Source: Gemmatimonadaceae bacterium
Lineage (GTDB): Bacteria; Gemmatimonadota; Gemmatimonadetes; Gemmatimonadales; Gemmatimonadaceae
NCBI GenBank assembly: GCA_040882285.1
Contig: JBBEBQ010000005.1
Span: 177,581-241,580 of the forward strand
Reading direction: 5' to 3'
Length of the DNA: 64,000 nt
The notes beneath the pieces were generated by a model that did no database searches, was not told the origin of the DNA, and saw nothing but the letters and a program-made list of their open reading frames with translations. Positions 27,937-36,060 of the stretch are shown here, one piece after another. The first letter of the stretch is position 1, and each line of letters begins with the position of its first letter. The position numbers and the translations under genes are program-made.

Positions 27937-28577
27937 ACACTTCTCCTGATGTGACGCTGGGTGGTTTGCGCCGTGAGCGTGGACCGGAGCGCGGCGCGGG
28001 CGCGAAACAGACGCGAGGCAACGGTGCCCTCCGGTATCTCCAGCATGGCCGCCGCTTCCCGGTGCGAGAAATCCTCGAGGTCCGTCAGCAGCAGAACCTC
28101 GCGCAGCTCCGGATCCAGCCCGTCGATCGCGGTGCGTACCGCGGCTCGCGTCGCGTCACGGTCCAGGCGCTCATCCGGCAGCTCGGACTGGCTCCATCCG
28201 GCCAAAGCCGCCTCGAACTGCCGGTCGTCGAAGTCCGACTCCAGCGTCTCGCGCCGGCGCCGCTCGGAGCGGACACGGTTGAGATTAGTCCGGACGAGCG
28301 TGGTGAAGAGCCAGGATCGACCCGCGCGCGGATCACGCAGATTGTGGCGCTTCGCGAACGCCCGCAGGACGGAGTCCTGCACCAGGTCCTCCGCTTCCTC
28401 CGTCCGGCCGCCGCAAAGCCTCAGCGCCGTGCGGTACAGAGAGTCCAGATTTGCGGCCAGGAGCTCCTCGAAAGCCTTCGGCTCCGGTGTGCCGCCCCGC
28501 GCAACGCGAAAGGCCGTGATCATGCGGCGGTCGCTGCGACCGGAAACGGCTCGTGATCTCCCATGTCCATAAGACAC
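27933..28577 (-). CDS. ECF-type RNA polymerase sigma factor
   Basis: 214 residues. Region 2 is seen as NLDSLYRTALRLCGGRTEEAEDLVQD with DAF-like SVLRAFAK, and region 4 as LDPELREVLLLTDLEDFSHREAAAMLEIPEGTV (in part), ending in the helix-turn-helix. It directs transcription of an envelope-stress or nutrient regulon and probably its own operon (sigma, anti-sigma, membrane protein, glucanase). A second start, ATG 28523 (MITAFRVARG), would drop 18 residues and gives a more typical N-terminus. Confidence 0.92.
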   Translation of the reverse strand: MSYGHGRSRAVSGRSDRRMITAFRVARGGTPEPKAFEELLAANLDSLYRTALRLCGGRTEEAEDLVQDSVLRAFAKRHNLRDPRAGRSWLFTTLVRTNLNRVRSERRRRETLESDFDDRQFEAALAGWSQSELPDERLDRDATRAAVRTAIDGLDPELREVLLLTDLEDFSHREAAAMLEIPEGTVASRLFRARAALRSTLTAQTTQRHIRRSV

Positions 28578-28601
28578 CGGGGGCAGGTGAATCCTTCTTC
28601 G

Positions 28602-29966
28602 CTACACCATGTACGCGATGTCGGACGCGCTCGTCGGGTACCCGTAGATAGCATGCCGGAGCTGGTCCGCGGTCAGGCCGGTCCTGATTGCCAGAGCGAA
28701 CAGGTTGATCATCTCCTCGGCGTTGTGGCCCAGCAGATGCGCCCCCAGCAGCTTCCCGCCACTGCTTTCGGAAATTGTCTTGAACGCGCCCACGCCCGCC
28801 CGAACGCGCCGGCTGGAATACCACTCGCTGGTGTCTCCTTCCTTGACAACGACCTCACCGTGCCGCGCGCGCGCGTCGCTCTCCGTCAAGCCGACGCCGG
28901 CGAGGGGAGGAACGGTGAAGACGACGCTCGCGGTTCCGGAGTAGTCGGGCGTTCTCGAGTTGCCGCGGAGCAGGTTCGCGGCCACGATGTGCGCTTCGTG
29001 CCCCGCGACCGGCGTGAGCGGCAGCGACCCCGGGGACAACGCGACGTCGCCCGCGGCGTAAACGCGCGGGTTCGAGACGCTTTGCAGGAACTCGTTGACG
29101 CGGATGGCGCCGTGCTCGTCGGCGGTAACGTCGGCGGCGGCGAGGCCAAGGGTGTCGGTGGCGGGAGACCGCCCGCCGGAATGCACTGCCGCGTCCACGT
29201 CTACACTGTCTGCTCCCGCCGGCGTGGTGAAATGAAGGCGCAGCTCCGCGCCGCGCTGCTCGATCGCGCCGACGTCGGCGTCCAGACGCACGTCGACCCC
29301 CAGGGCGCGCGTGTGCTGGACGAGCAGCCGCACGTGCTCCGGCTCGAAGCGCGAGAGCGGCTGACCTCGTCCGAGCAGGGTGACCGCGGCACCCGCGCGC
29401 CGGGCGATGTGCGCGAACTCGAATCCGATGTAGCCGGCTCCGACCAGCGCGAGCCGCGGCGGCAGTGATTCCAGCTCGAGGAACTGCGTGCTGTCGCGCA
29501 GCAGATCTTCCCCGGCAATGCCGAGTCGCTTCGGCTTCGCGCCGCTGGCGATCACGAACCGGTCGGCCTGGAGCGGCTCATCGCCTACGAGGAGTACGTC
29601 CTGCGACAGGAACCGCGCGGTCCCCTGGTAGGTGGCGATGCCGGCTCGAGCAAACGATTCCCGACGCTGCTCCGGGACGTCAGCGACGAAAGTCCGCTTG
29701 AACCGCATCAGCGCGGCCCAGTCGATCGACGCCTCTCCGGCCAGTCCCGTGCCGCTCATGCGGCGGTGCCAGTCGAGAAGATCAGCGGCGCCGACCAGCA
29801 CCTTCTTGGGATCGCATCCGCGGAGCGCGCACGTTCCCCCATACGGCTGGTCGTCGACGATCGCGACCGACCAGCCCGCGGCGGCGCATTTCCGCGCCGG
29901 GGCGGAGCCACCGGCGCCGGTGCCGATGACGACGAGATCAAACCTCTTCGGTGAAGCCGGCGTCAT
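28602..29966 (-). CDS. pyridine nucleotide-disulfide oxidoreductase (mercuric/glutathione reductase-like)
   Basis: 454 residues. FAD-binding GTGAGGSAPARKCAAAG, redox-active pair in GGTCALRGCDPKKVL (C-x4-C), NAD(P)-binding VGAGYIGFEFAHIA, FAD motif AAGDVA and dimer-interface segment (GAHLLGHNAEEMINLFALAI). It lacks the N-terminal metal-binding domain and the C-terminal Cys pair typical of MerA, so it is better called a thiol reductase of unknown substrate. Minus strand, 24 bp from the sigma gene. Confidence 0.9.
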   Translation of the reverse strand: MTPASPKRFDLVVIGTGAGGSAPARKCAAAGWSVAIVDDQPYGGTCALRGCDPKKVLVGAADLLDWHRRMSGTGLAGEASIDWAALMRFKRTFVADVPEQRRESFARAGIATYQGTARFLSQDVLLVGDEPLQADRFVIASGAKPKRLGIAGEDLLRDSTQFLELESLPPRLALVGAGYIGFEFAHIARRAGAAVTLLGRGQPLSRFEPEHVRLLVQHTRALGVDVRLDADVGAIEQRGAELRLHFTTPAGADSVDVDAAVHSGGRSPATDTLGLAAADVTADEHGAIRVNEFLQSVSNPRVYAAGDVALSPGSLPLTPVAGHEAHIVAANLLRGNSRTPDYSGTASVVFTVPPLAGVGLTESDARARHGEVVVKEGDTSEWYSSRRVRAGVGAFKTISESSGGKLLGAHLLGHNAEEMINLFALAIRTGLTADQLRHAIYGYPTSASDIAYMV

Positions 29967-29978
29967 GGCGCGGCGCCC

Positions 29979-30110
29979 CTACGGGCGGGAGCCCGCGTCG
30001 CCGCCCTTGCTTCCATTGTCTTCTTCGAGCTCCAGCCCGAGCCCCTGCGCGACTCTGTTGACGAAGTTGAAATACGCGGTGACCGCATTAATGATCTTGA
30101 TCCATGACAC
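29979..30110 (-). CDS. small hypothetical protein
   Basis: 43 residues from GTG 30110: MSWIKIINAVTAYFNFVNR followed by a polar tail (LELEEDNGSKGGDAGSRP). The start is supported by a GGGGGA purine run about 6 bp upstream. The amphipathic N-terminal half could associate with membrane. It ends 12 bp upstream of the disulfide oxidoreductase and is co-directional with it. No family is recognised. Confidence 0.5.
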   Translation of the reverse strand: MSWIKIINAVTAYFNFVNRVAQGLGLELEEDNGSKGGDAGSRP

Positions 30111-30332
30111 GAAAATTCCCCCGGCAGGATTGTCCGTCGATTCCAAGTTCCGAATTGGCGCTTCCCAAAACGGCACTCGCGCGCGTGATCAGGGAAGAGG
30201 CGTCGGCGAGCAACCAGTAGTGTTCGCCCGCTCCCGCGGCTTCATGCTGCAGCACATGCGGTCCTCATTATTGTAAGACACCGCGCGCCGCGAAATCTTC
30301 AGAAGGGGCGGCCGCGTATCATATTGCTTCCC

Positions 30333-31304
30333 ATGGAGAACGTGTCCGGCCCTGTGCGCGCGGCGTCCGCCGCATCCCGCGACCGCATGGTGAGCGACGT
30401 CCGGCGCGGGCTGCTGTCCGACCAGAAATGGCTCCCGCCGACGTACTTCTACGACGCGAGAGGCTCGGCGCTGTTCGAGCGAATCACGCGGACGCCGGAG
30501 TACTATCTGACGCGGGCGGAGCACGCGCTGCTCGAGCGCGAGGCCGATTCGATCGCGCTCGCCGCCCGTCCCCGCTCGCTCGCGGAGCTTGGCGCCGGCA
30601 ACGCCGAGAAATCGCGAATCCTGATCCGCGCGTTGCGCGCGAGAGGATTGTGCGAGGTGTACGTGCCGGTAGACGTCGACCGGGCGACACTGGCGGAAAC
30701 GGCGGCGAGCCTGCGCGAGGAGTTCCCGGAGCTGAACGTGATTCCGGTCGTGGCGGACATGCGCCGTGAGCTCCGAATCCCACCTGCCGCGCCGCGCCCG
30801 CTGCTGTGCGCGTTTCTCGGCAGCACGCTGGGAAACTTCTCGGCGGCCGAGTCGCAGTTGCTGCTGTCCCGCCTGCGGGGAGAGATCGGCAAGGACGGCT
30901 GGCTGCTTCTGGGCGCCGACCTCGTGAAGGACGCAGCGACGATCGAGCGCGCGTACAACGACTCCGAGGGCCTCACGGCGCAATTCAATCTGAACGTGCT
31001 GTCGGTGTTGAATCGCGAGCTCGGCGCCGACTTCGATCTGGCGGCGTTCGAGCATCGCGCGATCTACGAGCCCCGCTTGCGCCGCATCGAGATGCACCTC
31101 GTGTCGCGCGCGAAGCAGCGGGTGACGATCCCGCTCGTCGGCGCGATCGAGCTGGCCGAGGGCGAAAGCATCCGCACTGAAATCAGCTGCAAGTACGACC
31201 GCGAATCGCTCGAGGAAATTCTACGCGAGAGCGGCTTCGCGCTGGAGCGGTGGATGACGGACGACAGTCGCAGGTTCGCGCTCGTGCTCGCGCGCCAGGA
31301 ATGA
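30333..31304 (+). CDS. egtD: L-histidine N-alpha-methyltransferase EgtD
   Basis: 323 residues. Family marks include KWLPPTYFYDARGSALFERIT, RTPEYYLTRAEHALLE (EYY-x-T-x-x-E), the SAM site LAELGAGNAEKSRILI, FLGSTLGNFSAAE and the C-terminal EISCKYDRESLEEILRESG. EgtD trimethylates histidine to hercynine, the EgtB substrate. ATG 30333 is chosen; a TTG nine bases earlier is less likely. No other ergothioneine gene adjoins it. Confidence 0.93.
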   Translation: MENVSGPVRAASAASRDRMVSDVRRGLLSDQKWLPPTYFYDARGSALFERITRTPEYYLTRAEHALLEREADSIALAARPRSLAELGAGNAEKSRILIRALRARGLCEVYVPVDVDRATLAETAASLREEFPELNVIPVVADMRRELRIPPAAPRPLLCAFLGSTLGNFSAAESQLLLSRLRGEIGKDGWLLLGADLVKDAATIERAYNDSEGLTAQFNLNVLSVLNRELGADFDLAAFEHRAIYEPRLRRIEMHLVSRAKQRVTIPLVGAIELAEGESIRTEISCKYDRESLEEILRESGFALERWMTDDSRRFALVLARQE

Positions 31305-31475
31305 GCTCCGCCTAGGCCGGTGGCTTCGAGCGCTCCAGCGCCGCGTCCCATTTCCCCAGCCGCGCGACGGTTCCGTACGCGCTCTGCAGAAACGACATCA
31401 GCGAGGCGGGAAGCGGATTCCGCGGACGCACCTTCCTTCGGCCCGGACTTGGGCTTGGGTGCCCGACTTGCGCGG

Positions 31476-31868
31476 CTAGCCGCCCGCGATTGCGTACTCG
31501 TTCTTCGGGGCATGACGGGACTCCAGGTATTCTTCGATCGCGTCCTCGCCCACGAGCCAATCGCAGCCCTTCTTGGTAGCGCGCATCCTGCCGTTTCGAA
31601 TTTGGGCGCGTAGAGTGATCGCGGACAATCCGGTCTCCCGTTCCGCCTCCGCTAGCGTCATAAGGCGCGGCCGTCTCGCGGCCTTGTCTGCGACATTGGC
31701 CAACACCTTCTCGCTTGCCCGCAGGATCTCGACCCCCACGATCTCGCCATCCTTGTCGTAGTCCGCGAACACTCCCGGGGAGAGCTTCTTGGTTTTCGCG
31801 CTAGCTCGTCGCTTTCCGACATAGACGTACAGCGCATCCGCCTCCTGGTCGTACTCGACAGCAGCCAT
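31476..31868 (-). CDS. DUF2283 domain protein with excisionase-like helix-turn-helix
   Basis: 130 residues. Residues 1-60 are a DUF2283 domain (EYDQEADALYVYVGKRR, FADYDKDGEIVGVEIL). The C-terminal half reads as a MerR/excisionase-type DNA-binding domain (LMTLAEAERETGLSAITLR, WLVGEDAIEEYLESR). DUF2283 proteins are commonly encoded beside small DUF4258-like partners and behave as antitoxin-like regulators. A small partner fragment lies 10 bp upstream. The start follows GAGTGAGG. Confidence 0.75.
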   Translation of the reverse strand: MAAVEYDQEADALYVYVGKRRASAKTKKLSPGVFADYDKDGEIVGVEILRASEKVLANVADKAARRPRLMTLAEAERETGLSAITLRAQIRNGRMRATKKGCDWLVGEDAIEEYLESRHAPKNEYAIAGG

Positions 31869-31878
31869 ACCCGATACC

Positions 31879-32007
31879 TCACTCGTCAACCCACATAACC
31901 GTAATTGCGAAAGCCCCGTCACCCTCTTTTCGATACACGACACAAAAACGCCAGCGCATCGTTGCGCGTGGCGTTTTCCAATCTTCTTCAAATTCAACGA
32001 CATAGCT
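31879..32007 (-). pseudogene. 3' fragment of a small gene paired with DUF2283
   Basis: The frame encodes about 42 residues, including SYVVEFEEDWKTP and RWRFCVVYRKEGD and ending ITVMWVDE, which looks like the C-terminal half of a small toxin-like (DUF4258-type) protein. No start codon is available before it meets the 3' end of tRNA-Gly, so it is probably truncated. An internal ATG could give a 26-residue peptide. Confidence 0.45.
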
Positions 32008-32010
32008 CAG

Positions 32011-32083
<73 letters not shown>

Positions 32084-32105
32084 GTGAGTTGAAAGCTAAG
32101 AGCGC

Positions 32106-32136
32106 TGTTGGCTGTTGGCTATTGGCTGTTGGCGAA
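32106..32136. repeat. short heptad repeat (GCTGTTG)
   Basis: Four tandem units of period 7 (GCTGTTG, GCTGTTG, GCTATTG, GCTGTTG) lie between tRNA-Gly and the YdcF-type gene. It is another member of the 7-bp-period intergenic arrays. Confidence 0.7.
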
Positions 32137-32141
32137 CGGCA

Positions 32142-33014
32142 TCACGGAAGCCAGCCTTTGAGGCGGTAGTTGACCGTTCCCGCTATCTCATAGATCCAAA
32201 GCTGGAAGGCCTCGATGCGGTCGCCGGGCGTCGCCAGCGTCCTGAACGAAAGCTCGCGCGACTCCGCCGGCACGCACGTCACGCGGAGCCCGGCCTTCTC
32301 GAAAGTCCCGCACGCTCGACGAGAGTGCGACGGGGAGGTGACCACGGCGACGCGAGCCCACCGTTGCTGCCGCGCGAGGTCGCGCACCCGCAGCGCTTCG
32401 TCGCGCGTGCTGAACACGTCGCCGACGATGAACAGGCGCAACCCCTGTCCCATCAGCTCCATGAGCCGCTTCTGATCGGTGTCGGAGCTGACCTCGAGAT
32501 TCGCCGGGTGGCGCACGCGAGTCGTCACGAGCGACGGTGTACCGGTCGATCTCGCGAGACGTATGCCGGACAGCAATCGCTCGACGCCGCTGTAGCGAAC
32601 CAGGCCGTCGGTGGTCACGCCGCCCGACAACACCACTACCGCGTCGAGCGTGAGTGGCGGCGACGGCATCGGGTCCGACCGTATCAGCGCCCGTGCCGGC
32701 TGCACAATGATCGGCGTGAATGCGACCACCGCGAACAATGCCGCCAACGCTCCGCCCGCCAACCATAGGATCACGCGGTAGCGACTGACGCCGAGCAATC
32801 CGCCGAGCAGCGCCACGGGCGCCAGGCCGCTCGCGTTTGACAAGTGCAGAGTCTCGTTAAGCCCTAGCGTCGTGACGGCCAGCCAGACGAGCGCGCCGAG
32901 CACGGCGCCACTGGTGAATTCCCTTACGAGCACGGGTTTCGCCCGGCGCGCGGCGGCGGTACGAGGAGTCGAAGAGTCGGATGGCGACACGTCGACAAAA
33001 TAGCCGCCGCCCAC
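32142..33014 (-). CDS. YdcF/SanA-like DUF218 membrane protein
   Basis: 290 residues. Three or four N-terminal hydrophobic segments (GAVLGALVWLAVTTLGL, LAGGALAALFAVVAFTP) precede a DUF218 domain with DAVVVLSGGVTTDG, FSTRDEALRVRDLA and VAVVTSPSHSRRACGTFEKAG. Relatives (ElyC, SanA) act in envelope and peptidoglycan lipid-carrier homeostasis. The exact role is unknown. Confidence 0.85.
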   Translation of the reverse strand: MGGGYFVDVSPSDSSTPRTAAARRAKPVLVREFTSGAVLGALVWLAVTTLGLNETLHLSNASGLAPVALLGGLLGVSRYRVILWLAGGALAALFAVVAFTPIIVQPARALIRSDPMPSPPLTLDAVVVLSGGVTTDGLVRYSGVERLLSGIRLARSTGTPSLVTTRVRHPANLEVSSDTDQKRLMELMGQGLRLFIVGDVFSTRDEALRVRDLARQQRWARVAVVTSPSHSRRACGTFEKAGLRVTCVPAESRELSFRTLATPGDRIEAFQLWIYEIAGTVNYRLKGWLP

Positions 33015-33034
33015 CCGTGCCGCCGCCGGGCGTT

Positions 33035-33186
33035 AACTGCCACATAGAACTGCCAAGCTGCGAGCGGCCAGCGAAAACGCTGTCAGCAACGCGCTGCCTA
33101 CGATTCTGACCGTCAACATCGTCGGCAGCTCCCAGCTGGCGGCTTCTAGCTGGTAGCGCGCAGCTTGGCAGTTCTATTTGGCAGTT
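33035..33186. repeat. dispersed palindromic element, copy 2
   Basis: A 152-bp block with the same terminal sequence (AACTGCCACATAGAACTGCC) and central GCTGCCTACGATTCTGACC as 13683-13836. Its own ends form about 31-bp inverted repeats with three mismatches. The right end reaches the stop codon of the M28 peptidase gene. It has no coding capacity. Confidence 0.78.
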
Positions 33187-34858
33187 ACTGCCTGCACGCC
33201 GCGTTGGGATCGGGAGCAGGCTTGTCGAGCACGAACGGCCGGTCCCGGTTCGCGATGTTCTCGCCGAGCACCTTCATGAAATTCGACACCTTGGACAGCT
33301 TGTCGAAGTCGATGTACTGCGCCTCGTCCGTCGCCATGTGGTAATCCACGTGCGAGCCGGTGTGGAAGAACGCCACCGGAATTCCGAACCGCGCGTACAT
33401 GTAGTGGTCGCTGCGGCAGTAGAACTGCTCGGGATGTCCCGGCGCGTCGAAGGAACGGTCGAGCTGCCAGTTGAACTCGGGCCGCGCGGCGAAGGCGTTC
33501 ACGGTCGCGTCGAGCTCGGACGACCTGCGGCCGGAGCCGAGCACCTGCAGATAGTTCGGGCCGCCGTCTTCGGCGTCGGCCGCGGTGCCGCGCCCGATCA
33601 TGTCCACCACGATCGCCGTGATGATCGAATCGCGCGGCACGGTGGAGTTCTTCGTGAACCAATCGGCGCCGATCAGTCCCATCTCTTCGGCCATGTGCCA
33701 GACGAAGATGAGCGAGCGCTTCGGCTTGACGGGCTGCGCGGCGAACGCTTCGGCGATCTCGAGCAGTCCCACCGAGCCCGACGCGTCATCGTCGGCGCCG
33801 TTGTAGATGGAATCGAGCCGCATCGGGCGGATCGCTCTGAGGCTGTCGAGAATGACGCGCATGCGCTGCATGCCTTCGGGGCTGACGCGCGCAGTGGCCG
33901 GGCCCGCGCCGCCCCGGCGGAACACCATGTTGTACGCGCGGAGTGAATCGTGATCGACCGCATTGCCGACGCCGACGTGATCGCTGTGCGCGCCGAACGC
34001 GACGTACTGGCCGGCCAGCGCGGGGTCGTTGCCGCGGATCTTCGCGACGACGTTGTACGTGGGAATCGGGAGAGGGATCTGGCCGAACGCGGGCTGGCCG
34101 GAGACGGCCCGGCCGACGTGACCCGGCGTCAGGCTCGCGGGATCGCCGCCGAGCAGCTTCCGCGCGGCTTCCGCGGACACGTACATGTACAGCGGCGCTT
34201 GAGGTGCCGAGCCCGCCGGCTGGGCGAGTCCGGTCTGACCTTCGCGCAACGCAGCGATCGTATTCGCTCGCAGCCCTTCGAGTCCCCCGACCGCGATTGC
34301 CGCCGCGTTGAAGAATCGGGCGGTCACCGCGCCGCGGTTCGGAGGTCCGGCGAGGCTGGGAAATCCGGGCGCCGGCATGATGACGACTACCTTCCCTGCC
34401 GCCCGCTCGCGCGAGATGAGCGACGCAGTGTCACCCCAATTGCCGCCGTAGATCGCCGTCGATCCGTCGAGCGATCGCGGCGTCGTGCCAGCGTCGCGCG
34501 GCAGGTATTCCGCCCAGAGAGTGAGCGGCTGTCCGTCGACTTTGATCTGGCGCGCTTCATCGTAGCCGCGCTGTGTGAGCGGAACGAGCTGGTAGTAGCT
34601 GCCGCCGTCGCCCGCGGGCTCGAGTCCCATTCGTGCCGCTTCGGCCGCGAGGTAGCGGGCCGTCTTGAGTCCGCCTTCGGTGGCGGCTTCCCGGCCCATC
34701 ATCGAATCGTGCGCGAAGGCGTACATGCGCATCGAGAGATCGGCGGGAGTGATCGCGGCGGACGTACCGCCGGAGCCTGTGATGACGTCGCCGGTCTGCG
34801 GGAGGGGCGCGCATGCGAGCATGGCGACCGCGAGGGACAAGCCGCGAACTGCCTTCAT
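33185..34858 (-). CDS. M28 family zinc exopeptidase with PA domain
   Basis: 557 residues from MKAVRGLSLAVAMLACAP, a lipoprotein-type signal. Zinc ligands are in order: AFGAHSDHVG, NGADDDASGSVG, HMAEEMGLIG (catalytic Glu pair), VVDMIGRG and HTGSHVDYHMATDE. The inserted region before the catalytic part (residues ~110-270) is a PA-like domain. It is expected to release amino acids from peptides in the periplasm or at the cell surface. It is the last host gene before the tRNA remnant. Confidence 0.92.
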   Translation of the reverse strand: MKAVRGLSLAVAMLACAPLPQTGDVITGSGGTSAAITPADLSMRMYAFAHDSMMGREAATEGGLKTARYLAAEAARMGLEPAGDGGSYYQLVPLTQRGYDEARQIKVDGQPLTLWAEYLPRDAGTTPRSLDGSTAIYGGNWGDTASLISRERAAGKVVVIMPAPGFPSLAGPPNRGAVTARFFNAAAIAVGGLEGLRANTIAALREGQTGLAQPAGSAPQAPLYMYVSAEAARKLLGGDPASLTPGHVGRAVSGQPAFGQIPLPIPTYNVVAKIRGNDPALAGQYVAFGAHSDHVGVGNAVDHDSLRAYNMVFRRGGAGPATARVSPEGMQRMRVILDSLRAIRPMRLDSIYNGADDDASGSVGLLEIAEAFAAQPVKPKRSLIFVWHMAEEMGLIGADWFTKNSTVPRDSIITAIVVDMIGRGTAADAEDGGPNYLQVLGSGRRSSELDATVNAFAARPEFNWQLDRSFDAPGHPEQFYCRSDHYMYARFGIPVAFFHTGSHVDYHMATDEAQYIDFDKLSKVSNFMKVLGENIANRDRPFVLDKPAPDPNAACRQ

Positions 34859-34910
34859 CAGGTGGCTCCGTGCGCAGGTGGGACTTCGATCGAACGATTG
34901 TACTGCAGAG

Positions 34911-34939
34911 AGCCACAGGTCGGGATTGAACCGACGACC
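34911..34939 (-). other. 3' tRNA remnant, candidate prophage left attachment site
   Basis: The minus strand has variable-loop GGTC, a perfect T-arm (GTCGG-TTCAATC-CCGAC) and an acceptor 3' strand CTGTGGC with discriminator U. The matching 5' acceptor, D-arm and a sound anticodon arm are absent; phage-type sequence follows instead. Such a 3' fragment is what tRNA-targeting integrases leave at one end. The isotype is unsure; GGTC next to GTCGG with U73 is often seen in tRNA-Thr. Confidence 0.6.
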
Positions 34940-35044
34940 GCCCGGAGTGAACAGCCCCCCAAACTGACAAAGTACGGCGCTCTTTCTATAGTAGGCTACT
35001 CGGGCGACTTGTCCCAGTCCAGCCCCGAACACCGCGCGAAATGG

Positions 35045-35227
35045 GTGCGCGAAACACCCTCGAATCACCCTCTGTCCATCGCACTCAATAAAGCCCCGGA
35101 AAAGGGCCGTTTGGGTGCCAGGATCGAACCGAGTGATTTTGCCCTGGCGCATCGCCAGGACCTCCTCTCCGTGCTCGAGGCGATGGTCCTCGCCGCCGCG
35201 ATCGGGGAGGTCCGCGTATGGCGGTGA
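35045..35227 (+). CDS. possible small phage protein
   Basis: 60 residues from GTG 35045. The C-terminal half (HRQDLLSVLEAMVLAAAIGE) is a plausible amphipathic helix. The stop overlaps the start of the next gene by 10 bp, the arrangement used throughout this early region. The region directly after the tRNA remnant (34940-35044) shows nothing else. Confidence 0.35.
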   Translation: MRETPSNHPLSIALNKAPEKGRLGARIEPSDFALAHRQDLLSVLEAMVLAAAIGEVRVWR

Positions 35228-35556
35228 CCGCGCTGTGCGAGTTCTGGATGGCGATGGTGTACAGCTGCGACCATTGCGGGCTCAGGGTGCCGTTCCTGCT
35301 CGAAGATGGCTGCGAGGGGCCGCGCGACGGCGGCACCAAAATGGTGCCATGGCCTGAGCACTTCGCTCCGACCGGCGGCAGGAAGCCAGGCGATCTCTAT
35401 CCTTGGCCGGTGACGGCAAGCGGCCGGCTCGTGCTGCCCGTCCCGTTCATCGCTGCTGCTTGCCCGCGCTGCCAGGATAAAGCCGACGGGGAGTCACGCG
35501 CACTTTCTCTACCCTGCCGATCCCGATGTCGCCCGACGCCTGCGGCGAGCCGGTGA
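35218..35556 (+). CDS. phage protein with two Cys pairs
   Basis: 112 residues. C-x-x-C pairs at YSCDHCGLR and ACPRCQDK, about 60 residues apart, suggest a zinc-ribbon fold. The C-terminal tail (RSRCRPTPAASR) is basic. First clear gene of the phage early region; function unknown. Confidence 0.6.
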   Translation: MAVTALCEFWMAMVYSCDHCGLRVPFLLEDGCEGPRDGGTKMVPWPEHFAPTGGRKPGDLYPWPVTASGRLVLPVPFIAAACPRCQDKADGESRALSLPCRSRCRPTPAASR

Positions 35557-35581
35557 TACCGTCCGGGCTGGTGATCCCGCA

Positions 35582-35746
35582 ATGACCGGAAAGCCAATGC
35601 TGTGGATCCCGGCTAACTGCGAGCTCGGGGACGGCCGGCCGATCGCCGGCGAGATCGCCGACATCAAGCTCTGCCTGCGATGCATCCTCGTCGCGCTCCG
35701 GATGGGCGAGCTCGAGCGTGAACGCCTGGCGAGGACCGCGGCATGA
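35582..35746 (+). CDS. small phage protein
   Basis: 54 residues beginning MTGKPMLWIPANCELGDG, with a helical C-terminal half ending MGELERERLARTAA. The stop overlaps the next start by 4 bp (ATGA). No known family is recognised. Confidence 0.5.
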   Translation: MTGKPMLWIPANCELGDGRPIAGEIADIKLCLRCILVALRMGELERERLARTAA

Positions 35747-36060
35747 ACGGGAGCCCCCGATTCATCACCAAGCCAGGATGCACGTGTGTCTGCGTGCACT
35801 GCGGGGCCGCACTCCAGCTCACGTGCCCGAAGGGACATCCCGCGGAGTACGTGATCGGCGAAGAGCCAACGCCGCACGCGGGTCACCTGCTTCAAAACGG
35901 CCCCCCGCCGGAGCGGAGAAAGAGCAAGAAGGTGAGGTGGGAGGCCCGGCCGGCGACCGGCATCTGCATCACGTGCAAAGCTGAGTTCACGCACGAGCGT
36001 CGGGCGGGTCGGCGCTCGGTGGAGTGCCCGGGATGTAGATCACAGAAGGTGGCGGCATGA
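35743..36060 (+). CDS. zinc-ribbon phage protein
   Basis: 105 residues with three Cys pairs: CVHCGA, CITCKAE and CPGCRSQ, plus a CPKGH motif. The last two, spaced by ~22 residues (ICITCKAEF to VECPGCRS), make a typical zinc ribbon. It may bind nucleic acid. Overlaps neighbours by 4 bp at both ends. Confidence 0.6.
   Translation: MNGSPRFITKPGCTCVCVHCGAALQLTCPKGHPAEYVIGEEPTPHAGHLLQNGPPPERRKSKKVRWEARPATGICITCKAEFTHERRAGRRSVECPGCRSQKVAA

Noticed and set aside
28602..29966. Naming the oxidoreductase merA
   Set aside because: It lacks the N-terminal metal-binding domain and the C-terminal Cys pair, and no other mer genes are nearby.
31312..31398. 28-residue minus-strand frame (MSFLQSAYGTVARLGKWD...)
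   Set aside because: Too short, no ribosome site seen and no context that supports translation.
34911..34958. tRNA-Asn identity for the remnant, based on a GTT-like loop further upstream
   Set aside because: It would need a seven-base variable loop and a mismatched anticodon stem; only the T-arm and acceptor part is reliable.
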